From NCBI RefSeq assembly GCF_032773895.1, contig NZ_CP120416.1, forward strand, positions 2,292,001 through 2,356,000: DNA of 64,000 nucleotides, given 5' to 3'. This DNA comes from Teredinibacter sp. KSP-S5-2. GTDB taxonomy: Bacteria; Pseudomonadota; Gammaproteobacteria; Pseudomonadales; Cellvibrionaceae. Both the position numbers and the translations under genes were made by a program. Positions 27,601 through 37,800 of the stretch are shown here, piece after piece. The notes below the pieces were generated by a model. It saw nothing but the letters and a program-made list of their open reading frames with translations, was not told where the DNA came from and made no database searches. Positions within the stretch are counted from its first letter, which is position 1; each line of letters opens with the position of its first letter.

Positions 27601-30600
27601 CATGAAATATACCGGACAAGTTAAAGGATAACGCATCAAATTGAGTTTTGAGTGATTGTTTATTGGATACATCAGAACATATGTATATCGCTTCAGACGC
27701 CCCCATATCTTTCAACTCAGTCAGTTTTGCCTGGACTGATTCCGATAATCGACTACGACCTAATAGCACCACCTTCGCATTAAATGTTTCAGCAAGATAA
27801 CTGGCAAATTTAAATCCAATTGCACCACAGCCACCGGTAATTAAATATCCACCGCCCTGTTTGATACCGGAATTAGCTGATTCTTCTTTTAGTTCGGTTT
27901 CCTGAATAGAAAGAACAAAACGTTGACTGCCTTGATACCAAACAGCGCCATCACTGTTTATTCCGTCTAATGCGGCGACAGGTGTTAATGCACTATCGGC
28001 TAGATATACGATGGAAATTTCCACCTCAGGCAACAGCATTTTTAATGAGCGTTGAAAGCCAATCCAGGAATAATCCCAGCAACTGGTTAGATTTACCGGA
28101 TTATATTCACCGACCAGCACAACTTTATTAATTGTTACCTGTGAGGATTTAATTACCTTAAACAAATCGAATATTGATAAAACCCCCTGCTCAGCTTTAC
28201 TTTTACTCCAGGCGTATATGATCGTATCCGGTGTATTTTCCAGAATCGCCTTAGCTATGATTTCATTTGTAATTGACTCTGGCTGATCAATAAAAACAAA
28301 ATCTTTTGTGGATGTTTCATGAGTTAGCGATTTATCTTCTTTATTGCCAAACACTAATGTTTTGTTAGGTGTTCGGATGGAAATATCATTCGTCGACTCA
28401 GGCTTCCAATATTCTTTAAAGAACAGTTTTTGCGACGCTTCAACGCCCGGAATTTGTCCGGCTGCCTCGATGACGGATTCTGTCCGTACAGAGACATCCA
28501 CCACGCCTAATCCCACTAATTGAGCAACGACGACACCGCGTGCATCGTAGATATCCACATCAAAAACATCATCGCTGTTGGTTTTTCGCAACCAGATGTT
28601 GACAGTCTTGCAGCTGATCGACTGATAATAATGCAATGATCTTAAAGAAGACGACGTATAACTTCGACCATTTATCACCGAAGCAGCTTGCAAAACGGCT
28701 TCCAATATCGCGGGGTGTAAACAATAGTCGGCTTTTTCGTAACCCTCTACCAACACCTCAATTAAGGCTTCTTGTTTACCAATATTCAAACACCCAAAGG
28801 CTCGGTAAAACTCACCGTAAATCAACTCACCATTGGCAAGTTCGGTCTTAAGCTGATTATGATCATACGTATTCGATTGCATACGCTGGCGCAAGTCAGC
28901 GAGATCACGTGACTTCTCCATCGGAATTACATTTAACCGGGCTTGCCCCTGGCAAAGTACATGCTCGATATCATCACAGCAAATATCAAACTCAACATAA
29001 TTCTCAGTATTCGATGGATAGATTGAGGTAATCAAAGTAAGTTGATCGTGAACAGTTTTTAACTCACCCCAGAGAATATTTTCCAGCGTAATTGCGTCAG
29101 CATCTACACCTGTCGCATCGGTTAACGCGGCAAGTAATAATTCAAGCTGTGCAATTGCGGGTAATCCAACGCCAGCATTCTTTACCTGATAGCCTCGAAT
29201 GGCCGGCTCGCTACCATTGAAAACCGAAGTATAGGCTTGCTGTTGAAGATTCGATGTATTTCGGTGTACCAGCGGATGTAAATAACGTTCAGCACTCACC
29301 GATATCGTCCGCGGTTTGGCTTCTCTCCCTGTGATTGCGTCATCGAAAGATGGGTCCACGTCGATCCAGTAACGTTCTTTGGCAAAGGGATACAATGGTG
29401 CCTCGATACGTTGTGGGGCTACACCACCATATAACCTGCTCCAATCAAACAGGATACCTGTAGCCCAAAGCTTGGCTAACTTGGCGTAGTTTTCCGATTC
29501 AATGCATTTGCTCAGAATACTTTCTTTAATATCGTCATCCTGAGTGATGATGCTAATGCCTTCTTTATTTTTTCTCACCTGCCCACGATATACCTGGCCA
29601 GGATTTTCTCCCTCAATAACCTTGGCGAGCAATTCTTGTAATTGATCCAGGTTTTTCGCTACCAGACATAAACGCTCTTCCATAGGTTCTCTACCCACCT
29701 GCAAGGTGTACGCCAGAGAATCAATGGCTAATGACGATTTTTGCTGTTCGATAAAATCCTTTAGATCCACACATTTTTGCAGAAGTCGCTCTTCGGTTTT
29801 GGCAGACAGCGGAAAGATAAACTCCGGCAACAGCTTACTTTGAGATCGGAATACACGTGCTTGCGTATCAGGAACATATTCACCGATAACCAGATGCGCG
29901 TTGGTACCGCTGAAACCAAAAGAACTCACCGCGGCTTTACGCTGAGCCTTCCCTTGCACATCCCAGGGACTTAGCTCGGTATTGACATAAAACGGAGAGC
30001 CTTTCAGGTTGATATGTTCATTTAACTTATCAAAGTTAATGGTTGGAGGAAGCTGCTTGTGTTTAAGTGCCATCGCTACTTTAATCACACCCGAAACACC
30101 CGCAGCCAATAAGCAATGACCAATGTTGGATTTCACCGAACCAATCGCACAGTAAGCTTGTTTTTCGGTGAATGCTTTAAACGCATTTTTTAAACCGATA
30201 ATTTCGATTGGGTCGCCAAGTTTTGTCCCGGTACCATGCGCCTCAATTAACTGAATCGATTCCGGGTCAATATTAAACTTACGATAGACTTCTTTCTCAA
30301 GTGCAGCCTGAGATTCTGCGTTAGGCGCAGTAATACCATTGGTTTTACCATCCTGATTGGTTCCCCAGCCTTCGATTTGCGCATAAATAATGTCGTTATC
30401 ACGAATGGCATCATCCAGGCGTTTTAGCATAACCACACCAACACCTTCACCCGGTACAAAACCATTTGCACGCTGATCAAAGGTATAACATCTCCCATCC
30501 GCAGAGAGCATTCCCGCCTGAGACGTTGTAATGTGCATATCTGGCCCGGAACTGACGTAGGCACCACCGGCTAAAGCCATATCAGAGGTACCGGACAACA

Positions 30601-33600
30601 AACTATCACATGCATTGGCAATGGCGACCAGCGAGGAAGAACACGCTGTATCGATAGCAATACTCGGGCCTTGTAAATTCAAGATGTAGGAAATACGACC
30701 GGCAAGAATCGATGCTGCGCACCCGGTAAAACCGTGCGCACTTAATTCCATCTTGCGGGACAAGTTATTGTAATCACCGATGGCGCTACCAACAAACACA
30801 CCGCACTTACTGCCCGAAAGGGATTTTGGATTGTAGCCAGCATTTTCTATTGTGTGCCAACAGGACTGTAAAAACAGCCGTTGCTGTGGGTCCATCGACC
30901 GCGCTTCAGCAGGAGAGATGTCAAAGAACCGGGGGTCGAACAAATCATATTCATCCAATAAGCCAGCATATTTACAGTTTGATTTTCCTTCCTGTGGTTG
31001 GCCTGGTTGGTAATGTTTATCCAGATCCCAACGGTGCTTTGGAATTTCACTGATACAGTTTTTACCGTCGATAATATTTTGCCAGTATTCCTGTAAATTA
31101 TTCGCTTTAGGAAATTGCCCCGCCATACCAATTATTGCGATAGGCTGATTTACATAATGACTCTTTGCAACGCTTTCACTCCCCTTTTTGTCTTTTGTCG
31201 TCTTTCTCAGGGAAACAAGTTCTTTTTTCGGCGTAAGAGTATTTGTAGTCTGAGATACAGGGCGATTATCTGTCCGAGGCAGTTTAGCTGATTTGATCGC
31301 TCTGCTCGGCGTTGGCTTAGGCAAATCGGCAACAAATGAAACCGTTTCTTGCTGAATAAATGCACTTAACTTATTTAGCGTTGGATAGCTGTATACCATC
31401 GCTGCTTCAATGGAAGTTGCGAATTTATCATTGATTTTTCTTACCCAGGTGACACCGGTAATAGAATCCAAACCTAAGTCTATAAACTGAGCATCTTCAT
31501 TGATTTCGCTTTCGTCTAAATGCAGCTCTTGGGAAAGTAAGGACTTTAATGTTTCAGAAATATCCGTTGCACTGTATTGGGGTACCGGATATTCCCCTTT
31601 TTGAATATCCTGAGAGATATTTTTTTGCTCAACTGTTTCCTTTAAAGGTGCCGCATATGAACCCACTTCCGAAAAAACAAATTCACTCAATTTTCTCAAG
31701 GTCGGATAGCTGTACACCATGGCCGCTTCAATAGCAGTGTTGAACCTGTCGTTGATTTTTCTTACCCAGGTTACGCCGGTAATTGAGTCGAGACCAAGAT
31801 CCACAAACTGCGTATCCTCATCAATTTCACTCATATCCAAATGCAGTTCTTCTGCCAACAACTGACATAAGGAGTCTGCAATATCCGCCTGGGAGATTTG
31901 AGTATTTACATCTTCGGACTCGAGCGTTTCCAGAGCAGAATCAACATGCTGCCGAGTATTTACCTCAGTGTCAGCAACATAAGTTTCATCTGTAACGACA
32001 TCATCTTTTTTCATCACCAGGTTACTGGCGGCCTGCTCTTTTACAAACTGACTGAGTTTGGTTAACGTTGGGTAGCTATAAATCATGGCCGCTTCAATCG
32101 CGGTTCCATAATGGTCATTGATTTTTCTAACCCAGGTTACACCGGTAATGGAATCCAAACCAAGGTCAACAAACTGAATATCCTCTTCAATTTCATCAAA
32201 CTCAAGATGTAATTCTTGCGCCAGCAGGGATTTAAGTTGCGCTGAAATTTCAACATGCGAGTATTCTTGTTGAACAGAATTTACAATCACGCTGTCCACT
32301 ATTTCAGGCTGTAAACCTTCGTTTTGATTAGGTTCCGTCGACAAAGAGTTTTCAGCAACATCATTAAATGTTGTTTGTATTTGTTGTAATGTTTCTTGCT
32401 GCCCCACAAACGTTTTTTCATGCATCGCCAATTCACATTGATAATTTTCTTCTAAGCTGGAATTAATGGGACTATTCCATTGCTGCTTTAATGCAACCAG
32501 TAAACTTCTCGGCTGCCTGGCAAGCACTTTGGCTATTTCCAGAGCGCGATGAACGACCTCTGCACGCGGTAATACCTGTAAGCGCAAGCCTCGATCCAAA
32601 AATTCCTGACCGGATGATTCGTGTGCGGTTAGCAACGATTCTTTTGCCAGATCATAGCCAAATTTTAGAGGCGTAATTAAATTCGCTCCCGCGCCAGGCG
32701 TGAAACCATATTGCATATACGGACTGAAGAATTTGCTTTCCGAACTTAAAATGGTGATATCCGCGAATAACCCAAGAGCAAGACCAGCCCCCACACCGTG
32801 ACCCTGCATCGCGGCAATAACCGGAATCGAACACGCCCAGGTGGATTGAAATACTTTATTGTCGGTAAATTGTGTTTGCCCATCCTGAATAGCCAACAAC
32901 GCTGCTTTGGTGCCACCAGAAGCAAAATATTTGTCGTAACCGGTCAGCACCACAACCTTGTATTGTGGGTTGGCTTCAATATGTTGGAACACTTCGCTCA
33001 TGCCATCGGTAAATGCCTCCGAGAACATGTTTTTGGCTTCGCGATCTTCCATGCGCACTTCGATAATGCCCTGCGGATGGGCTTTGGCTTTAATCACTTG
33101 GGTATTTAATGCGATGTCGGTAACTTCGGTTACCTGTCCATCACTGGGTGCTTCTGCACCCGCCTGCCAGTTCGGTAAGTTTGATATCAGTGTGGTTAAG
33201 CAAGTTACACGGTGTTGTTTCCAGGCTTGGAGTTCCGCAAGCGGATACTCGGCTAAAAATGCCGCGAGTTGCTGAGCTTTTGTTGAGGCTTCCTGATCTG
33301 AATTGGCGACCAGCACACTGGGGCAACGTTGTTGCAGTTCGGCACCGGTTACTACACCACCGCTTAATACCAGTTCCCGTCCTACCACTTGACCATAGTG
33401 ATACGTTAATAGTGCCGAGGTCGGTTGAGCCAGTTGCGGGTCGTGTAATACCCCTGCCAGGCTGTAGCTACCCTGCTGTTGATAGATCACGCTGTCACAC
33501 ACCTGACTCATCAACCACGCTTTGCCCTGGCTGTCTGAATTTAGTAAGCAGACAACCGGACGCTCGATACTTTGTATCCATTGTTGCAATGCCAATACTT

Positions 33601-34531
33601 GGCTGGCTTGAATTTTTTCGTTGTCTTCGCTGAAAAATTCTGCGTAGTCACTTTGCAGGATCACCACTTTGTAGTGTGGTGCTTTATTGATTTGACGAGC
33701 TAATTTGGTGAGATCGGCCAGTAAGGTTTTTACCGCGTAACTGCGTTTGGCTTGCTGGATATGTACCGTGAGCACATGCTCTTGTTCGGTGTGTAATGCG
33801 ATGTTTTTGCTGGGGGAACTCAGCTTCACTTTTTTTGCGGGTGTGGGTTCTGCAATCGCATCAACCGGGTTCAGTTGTTGCGTTAAGGCGAATTGTTGAC
33901 GACCCAGGTGTTGTTTTAATAAACGTAAGGCGGTTTGTGGTTTTTTGGCCAGGTTTTCTGCCAATTTGTGTGCGTGGGTGTGCACCTGTTTTTTGTCGAC
34001 GATGGCGCAGGTCCAGGATTTTGCTTTTAATTCTGCTCCGCGCATCAAGGGTGTTTGAAATAGTAAATCTGTCGCCTGTTGGTAACCAAAGCGATGTTCA
34101 AACATCTGCTGTTCGGCTGGACTGGGGAAGAGTTCGTCCACACTGTAGCCGTAGTCTGAATCCTGGTTGAGCACCATAAAATCACACAGTGACGCCACCA
34201 ACCAACCCGCACCGGTTGCATGGCCTTCCACCGCCGCAATCACCGGATAGGGAAATTCACTGAGGGTAGCCAGGAGCTTGCTTGTTATCGCTTGGTTAAC
34301 ATGGTTTCGGTCGCCGCGAAGAAACGTCTGCTCGCCACCTTGCAAAATCAACACTTTCAGATCGGCATGGCTTTGCACCAACGCCAATTGATTCAACAGC
34401 GTTTGCTGGATCGCTTCAGACAAAACTGGCTGATCCGCTACGGCGTCAATCTGAAGCGAGTAGATACCATTGCCGTGATCCTGACATAGAACGGTGCCCG
34501 TGGTCTTCGATTGTGAATCTGTGGAAGTCAT
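24632..34531 (-). CDS. Trans-AT PKS protein C: ECH-ECH-ECH-ACP-ACP-ACP / KS-DH*-KR-ACP / KS
   Basis: A 3299-residue PKS. Layout: three crotonase domains (about 1-235, 245-475, 478-715); three tandem ACPs (Ser near 795, 914, 1021), each with GLDSITGVTW; KS6 1126-1550 (Cys1297); degenerate DH 1750-2010 (catalytic His replaced by Tyr); KR 2224-2450; ACP near 2554; KS7 2657-3080 (Cys2820 in TACSSG); C-terminal acidic helix 3270-3299. The KR has GIESAKPF where the others have an Asp, so it is probably A-type (L-alcohol). The KS7 partners (DH-KR-ACP) are at the start of PKS D. The frame also opens at a TTG (34561), but that lies inside a hairpin; the ATG at 34531 matches PKS B exactly and has GGGA upstream. 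Residues 1 to ~580 are nearly identical to PKS B. Together with KS5-DH* of PKS B the N-terminal part makes beta-branching module 5. Confidence 0.93.
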   Translation of the reverse strand: MTSTDSQSKTTGTVLCQDHGNGIYSLQIDAVADQPVLSEAIQQTLLNQLALVQSHADLKVLILQGGEQTFLRGDRNHVNQAITSKLLATLSEFPYPVIAAVEGHATGAGWLVASLCDFMVLNQDSDYGYSVDELFPSPAEQQMFEHRFGYQQATDLLFQTPLMRGAELKAKSWTCAIVDKKQVHTHAHKLAENLAKKPQTALRLLKQHLGRQQFALTQQLNPVDAIAEPTPAKKVKLSSPSKNIALHTEQEHVLTVHIQQAKRSYAVKTLLADLTKLARQINKAPHYKVVILQSDYAEFFSEDNEKIQASQVLALQQWIQSIERPVVCLLNSDSQGKAWLMSQVCDSVIYQQQGSYSLAGVLHDPQLAQPTSALLTYHYGQVVGRELVLSGGVVTGAELQQRCPSVLVANSDQEASTKAQQLAAFLAEYPLAELQAWKQHRVTCLTTLISNLPNWQAGAEAPSDGQVTEVTDIALNTQVIKAKAHPQGIIEVRMEDREAKNMFSEAFTDGMSEVFQHIEANPQYKVVVLTGYDKYFASGGTKAALLAIQDGQTQFTDNKVFQSTWACSIPVIAAMQGHGVGAGLALGLFADITILSSESKFFSPYMQYGFTPGAGANLITPLKFGYDLAKESLLTAHESSGQEFLDRGLRLQVLPRAEVVHRALEIAKVLARQPRSLLVALKQQWNSPINSSLEENYQCELAMHEKTFVGQQETLQQIQTTFNDVAENSLSTEPNQNEGLQPEIVDSVIVNSVQQEYSHVEISAQLKSLLAQELHLEFDEIEEDIQFVDLGLDSITGVTWVRKINDHYGTAIEAAMIYSYPTLTKLSQFVKEQAASNLVMKKDDVVTDETYVADTEVNTRQHVDSALETLESEDVNTQISQADIADSLCQLLAEELHLDMSEIDEDTQFVDLGLDSITGVTWVRKINDRFNTAIEAAMVYSYPTLRKLSEFVFSEVGSYAAPLKETVEQKNISQDIQKGEYPVPQYSATDISETLKSLLSQELHLDESEINEDAQFIDLGLDSITGVTWVRKINDKFATSIEAAMVYSYPTLNKLSAFIQQETVSFVADLPKPTPSRAIKSAKLPRTDNRPVSQTTNTLTPKKELVSLRKTTKDKKGSESVAKSHYVNQPIAIIGMAGQFPKANNLQEYWQNIIDGKNCISEIPKHRWDLDKHYQPGQPQEGKSNCKYAGLLDEYDLFDPRFFDISPAEARSMDPQQRLFLQSCWHTIENAGYNPKSLSGSKCGVFVGSAIGDYNNLSRKMELSAHGFTGCAASILAGRISYILNLQGPSIAIDTACSSSLVAIANACDSLLSGTSDMALAGGAYVSSGPDMHITTSQAGMLSADGRCYTFDQRANGFVPGEGVGVVMLKRLDDAIRDNDIIYAQIEGWGTNQDGKTNGITAPNAESQAALEKEVYRKFNIDPESIQLIEAHGTGTKLGDPIEIIGLKNAFKAFTEKQAYCAIGSVKSNIGHCLLAAGVSGVIKVAMALKHKQLPPTINFDKLNEHINLKGSPFYVNTELSPWDVQGKAQRKAAVSSFGFSGTNAHLVIGEYVPDTQARVFRSQSKLLPEFIFPLSAKTEERLLQKCVDLKDFIEQQKSSLAIDSLAYTLQVGREPMEERLCLVAKNLDQLQELLAKVIEGENPGQVYRGQVRKNKEGISIITQDDDIKESILSKCIESENYAKLAKLWATGILFDWSRLYGGVAPQRIEAPLYPFAKERYWIDVDPSFDDAITGREAKPRTISVSAERYLHPLVHRNTSNLQQQAYTSVFNGSEPAIRGYQVKNAGVGLPAIAQLELLLAALTDATGVDADAITLENILWGELKTVHDQLTLITSIYPSNTENYVEFDICCDDIEHVLCQGQARLNVIPMEKSRDLADLRQRMQSNTYDHNQLKTELANGELIYGEFYRAFGCLNIGKQEALIEVLVEGYEKADYCLHPAILEAVLQAASVINGRSYTSSSLRSLHYYQSISCKTVNIWLRKTNSDDVFDVDIYDARGVVVAQLVGLGVVDVSVRTESVIEAAGQIPGVEASQKLFFKEYWKPESTNDISIRTPNKTLVFGNKEDKSLTHETSTKDFVFIDQPESITNEIIAKAILENTPDTIIYAWSKSKAEQGVLSIFDLFKVIKSSQVTINKVVLVGEYNPVNLTSCWDYSWIGFQRSLKMLLPEVEISIVYLADSALTPVAALDGINSDGAVWYQGSQRFVLSIQETELKEESANSGIKQGGGYLITGGCGAIGFKFASYLAETFNAKVVLLGRSRLSESVQAKLTELKDMGASEAIYICSDVSNKQSLKTQFDALSFNLSGIFHAAGIESAKPFDEKDHAEIKQVLKPKIDGSLLLDEVLELNKPGKAASNLDFICYFSSSSAMLGDFGSCDYAIANRFLMAYAQYRQLNAEYAGKSYVINWPLWAKAANQENGMGLSGSEQTDFYLKSSGQEALQEQDGVQACHDIMTSDLTQSLVMIGKPSRINQFLNRTYHPEKKNPVEEKSVSVMENIASELQETSADKPAYYAKGWKSQYQDLSLNAILSLELKDLVADNLSIAKHQLNDKTNLADYGFDSISLASFARYLSTYFSLNITPALFFNYATIQQLAEYFVNEHHSHMLDFYCQPNAVKSVKPIVRPVALPSVKAPRELLKKRFVSTAKTKFMGNSEHDSVAIVGISGRFPNAKNVNELWQLLAEERSGITQIPSDRWNWRDYFYSPGDIKNTISTNKGGFIHGVDQFDPLFFEISPVEAEEMDPSERLILMEAYRAIEDARISPATLRGSNVGVFVGMEESQYGLITEDQGVTTAGGAMISSRLSYFLDLHGPTIAINTACSSGLVALHQAATALKHGDCESALVAGVSLSLAPKAWAKMSEAGMISQDGECFSFANNANGIGIGESVAVVMIKPLSKAEEDGDHIYGVIKASGINFDGKTNGVTAPNGNMQAKLIEDVYTRNHIDIHDISHIVAHGTGTKLGDPIEINALNDVFKRLNSTGKKSPLGCAITSNKSNLGHTMAVSGLVSLISLLKSIEHHQIPATIHCDVENDYFNWKDSNLYINKKTKSWEKDGTKPHLGAVSAFGRSGTNVHVVIEEYCKQANAVASDSLGRAIIPLSAKAEEQLIQKAKDLIAFITTNEKQGVPLNLAEIAYTLQVGRESMDERLCLVVDSVSDLKQKLTSYVDGMVNLVDAFVGSVHHTSQGVSIISDDDDMREAVNKWVANNKLSKLAQLWVTGFEINWKDLYQHTLPKRIALPTYPFANERYWANTKTDFGHQEKVTGSESSSSDSYAALEAAFDLIEDDTELEAAVGLIKQAL
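31340..32265 (-). repeat. Three tandem beta-branching ACPs in PKS C
   Basis: Three ACP repeats about 320-360 bp apart share DLGLDSITGVTWVRKIN. Trp lies six residues after the phosphopantetheine Ser in all three, the feature that marks ACPs recognised by HMGS cassettes. The linkers between them differ, so the array is not a recent perfect expansion. It would serve module 5. Confidence 0.9.
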
Positions 34532-34808
34532 GTGTTCATTGTTCCCGTAATGATGGCGCAAGGTCCCCTGCGCCAGGTCAAACTGTCTGAATGGAAGTGA
34601 GTAAACGTTGTGGTTTATTCGCCGGCTGGTTCTAACACAATGGTGTTACGTTTGGGCGGTGTGTTGCTCTTCACTGCCGAAGTGGTATTGCTTTGTGCAA
34701 GCGAAATGGTCGGCTTGGCAGTAGGTACGGTTTGGCCTGCACTATTTTTATTTACGCTATTTGGATCTGCACCTGTACCCGGAGAACTCAAACTAATCGC
34801 CGGCTTGG
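32791..34808. repeat. Long direct repeat, copy 1 (PKS B tail / gap / PKS C N-terminus)
   Basis: About 2018 bp that recur at 43959-45976 (constant offset 11168) with roughly 14 mismatches by eye, or about 99% identity. It spans the last ~64 codons of PKS B, the 83-bp gap and the first ~580 codons of PKS C. Similarity drops sharply at both ends: inside the third ECH domain on the low side, and just after the KPAISL motif of the tail on the high side. No transposase or terminal inverted repeat is associated. Recent segmental duplication or gene conversion is the best explanation. Confidence 0.95.
34555..34574 (-). other. GC-rich hairpin in the PKS B-C gap
   Basis: A near-perfect inverted repeat (GGCGCAAGG / CCCTGCGCC on the plus strand) 24-43 bases before the PKS C start. 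The single difference from the A-B copy becomes a G-U pair in the minus-strand RNA, so the stem survives. No U-tract follows, so it is not a classical terminator. Confidence 0.5.
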
Positions 34809-37800
34809 TTAAATTATTCGAATCTTTAACCTGCTTGTCTTTGCTTTCTATTTCCAAAGTATTCCCGGGTGATGACATTGTCGCTAAGGAAATATTCGGT
34901 TTGCTGCGTACAGTATTGTTATTTTCCACACCATTCGAAATGCTTGCATTGGCAGTCGAACCTAGTGAAACACTGGGTTTATGATTTGACCCGGCTTTCG
35001 GTAGAACATCCGTCGAAGTATTTAACTGAATATCGTTCGGTTTGGTTTTTTTCGATGCCGCTGTTTTTTCGGTAGAAACATTTTTCGTAACCGAAGAGCT
35101 AACCGCTATGTTCTGAGTTACTGCTTGCTGGGGTTTAACGACAGGCTTTTTCGAATTAGGCTGAATATTATCCTGAACATGCATTTCAGTTTCCAGGCCA
35201 ATGCCTTTCATTTCAACGCACAACTTACCGCGAATATCGAACACATCGATATCCAACTGAACAGTTGTTGTTTTATCCATCTCAGTAGGTAATTGATAAC
35301 CGTCAGAAAATCTTATCCACGCATATAAATGTTGAGCAAGCTCAGATTGAATATGAACGGACTGAATGCTAAATGGTAAAGAAACCGATTTGAACTGAAC
35401 CCTGGAACCATCAAGCAACAACATGCTTGCCTGTAAGATGTGATCGAGTACAAACGGATCAACTACACAGTGCTTATCTTGCTGTCCTTGGGTATTGATT
35501 TCCAGTAACAGCTGATCTTGCCCTAGTGTTGCCGACTGAATCAATTGGGACCGGTTTGTTGCATCGATTTTCTGATAAAGCGTATTTAACGAAATATCGC
35601 GTCCCTTAACACGGGATTGAATACGATTTATGTCCAGAGAAGTATTGCGCAGCTTATCCCCAACAACCGCGTGCCCCTGGCAGTGAATAATTTCTTCATA
35701 CTGATCATTGTTACCGTGTAACAGGCTATACACTTCAAAAGCCAGGGTATTGGAATTGTTCGGGATAATTGCAATATTAACCTGTGCCATATGCGCCACG
35801 GTTAATGGTGCGCCCCAGCTTACACTGTGTATTTCGATTAACTTATCCTGTTTGGGAATACCCATTGCTCTTTCGATAGCTTCTCTGGCCATCTCGATGA
35901 AAGCGACACCTGTGAGTGCTTTATTGGCTTCAAAGGTTACGAAAAACGATTCGCTTCCGTTAAATCGCGATCTAAAGCAAAGCTGTTCCAGAATAGAAAT
36001 ATTTTCATGCACAAGTGGATGCAGTATGGCCGTTGATTTTGAATCTCCTCCACCATAACTAACCGTAGTTTTATTATTGGCCGGCTCCACCCAATAACGT
36101 TTTCTGGCAAATGGATATGTGGGTAAGCTGACCCGGTGAGGTAATTCGCCGGAGTAGATTTCGCCCCAGGATAGATCAAGGCCTTTTACCCACATCTCGG
36201 CAATGTTAGCAAATTGATGATTGTGAACGTATTGCTCAACGACCTCTTTAATATTGCTCTGTTGTTGAATAACAATCATCCCGTCCGCATCTTTCTCAAC
36301 TCGGGATCGGAAGATTGCAGAATCTACATGACCGTTCAAGAATGTGTTTAACTTTATGCAGATATCCTTTTTACTACGAACAATAAAAGCCAGACGTTCA
36401 TCCATTGCATCTCGGCCATCTAATAACGTGTATGCAATATCCTCAAGAGCTAACTGCTGAGCACTGTGATTATTGTCAAGGTAGTCATACAGTGCTTTTG
36501 CTCTTTGCGTTAATTGTTCGCTGGTTCGAGCAGAAACAACAATAGGTATATCCCGGTTGAAGTGAGCAGCAGATTTTGTTGCCTGCGGCTTGATATATTC
36601 TTCTATAACGACATGAGCGTTGGTGCCACTAAAGCCAAAAGAATTGACACTTGCTCGGCGTTTTTCACCGTTGACTACTTGCCAATCCTGAGTGTTTTTG
36701 GACACGTAAAATGGTGAACTCTTGAAATCGAACAATGTATTTTCTTTTTGTACATTCAAGCTGGGAACCAATTTTTGGTTCACCATGGACAGCACAACTT
36801 TTTGCACACTACACACACCGGCCGCACCAGACGTGTGCCCCACGTTACTTTTTACCGAACCCAAACCACAGAAATTCTTCTTATCGGTTTTCTCTTTAAA
36901 TACCGCGCTTAAAGCCTCCAATTCAATCGGGTCGCCAAGTTTTGTTCCTGTGCCGTGTGTCTCGATATAGCTAATCGATTCAGGATGAACATTACATTTT
37001 TCGTAAAGCTCTCTTTCTAACGCCATTTGGCTGTTCACACTCGGCGCAGTGATACCATTTGTCTTACCATCCTGGTTAATACCGGAACCTAAAATTACGC
37101 CGTAAATGGTGTCGTTATCCCGTTCAGCGTCTTCCAGGCGTTTCAGCAATACAACCCCTACGCCTTCGCCAGGTACAAAACCGTCCGCAGAATTATCAAA
37201 CGTTTTACACTGTCCCGCCGGCGATAACATGCCCGCCTTACACATGCCCATGTATAACTCAGGTTCCAAATACACGCTGGCGCCGCCAGCAAGAGCCATA
37301 TCAGTTTCGCCTGTTCTTAAACCCTGACAGGCTAAATGGATAGCAACAAGGGAGGATGAACATGCTGTATCGACCGTGATAGCCGGCCCTTTCAAATTAA
37401 GGAAGTAGGCAATTCGCGCGGCACCGATAGCAAGGTTATTACCGGTAATATCCGCTGACATGGCATTACTTCTGGCTACAACACCAGCGTACTCATTGCC
37501 AATAATGGCCGTGTAAACACCACATTTTTTCCCGTTCAAGGACTGACTGGAATAGCCCGCGTCCTCAAAGGTTTTAAAGCTTTCTTCCAAAAAGAGTCGC
37601 TGTTGCGGGTCCATTGTTTTCGCTTCCGCAGGGGAGATTTTGAAAAACAATGGGTCAAAGCAATCAATATCGTCCACTGCTCCCAACCACTTGCAATACA
37701 CTTTTCCTTCTTTTTTAGGATCAGGATCGTAGTATTCATTGACATCCCAACGGTCTGAAGGAACTTCAGTAATTGAGTTTTTACCGCTTACCAAATTTTC

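Noticed and set aside
33148-33633. Plus-strand open frame of 161 codons (and its twin at 44349-44774)
   Set aside because: It is the shadow of the conserved ECH region of the PKS genes; it recurs because the DNA is duplicated, and has no family signature or ribosome site.
34532-34561. Extended N-terminus of PKS C from a TTG at 34561
   Set aside because: The same position in the otherwise identical PKS B copy is CTG, the TTG lies inside a hairpin, and the ATG at 34531 matches the PKS B start.
32791-34808. The long direct repeat as a mobile element
   Set aside because: No transposase, terminal inverted repeats or target-site duplications; both copies are in frame and functional parts of PKS genes.
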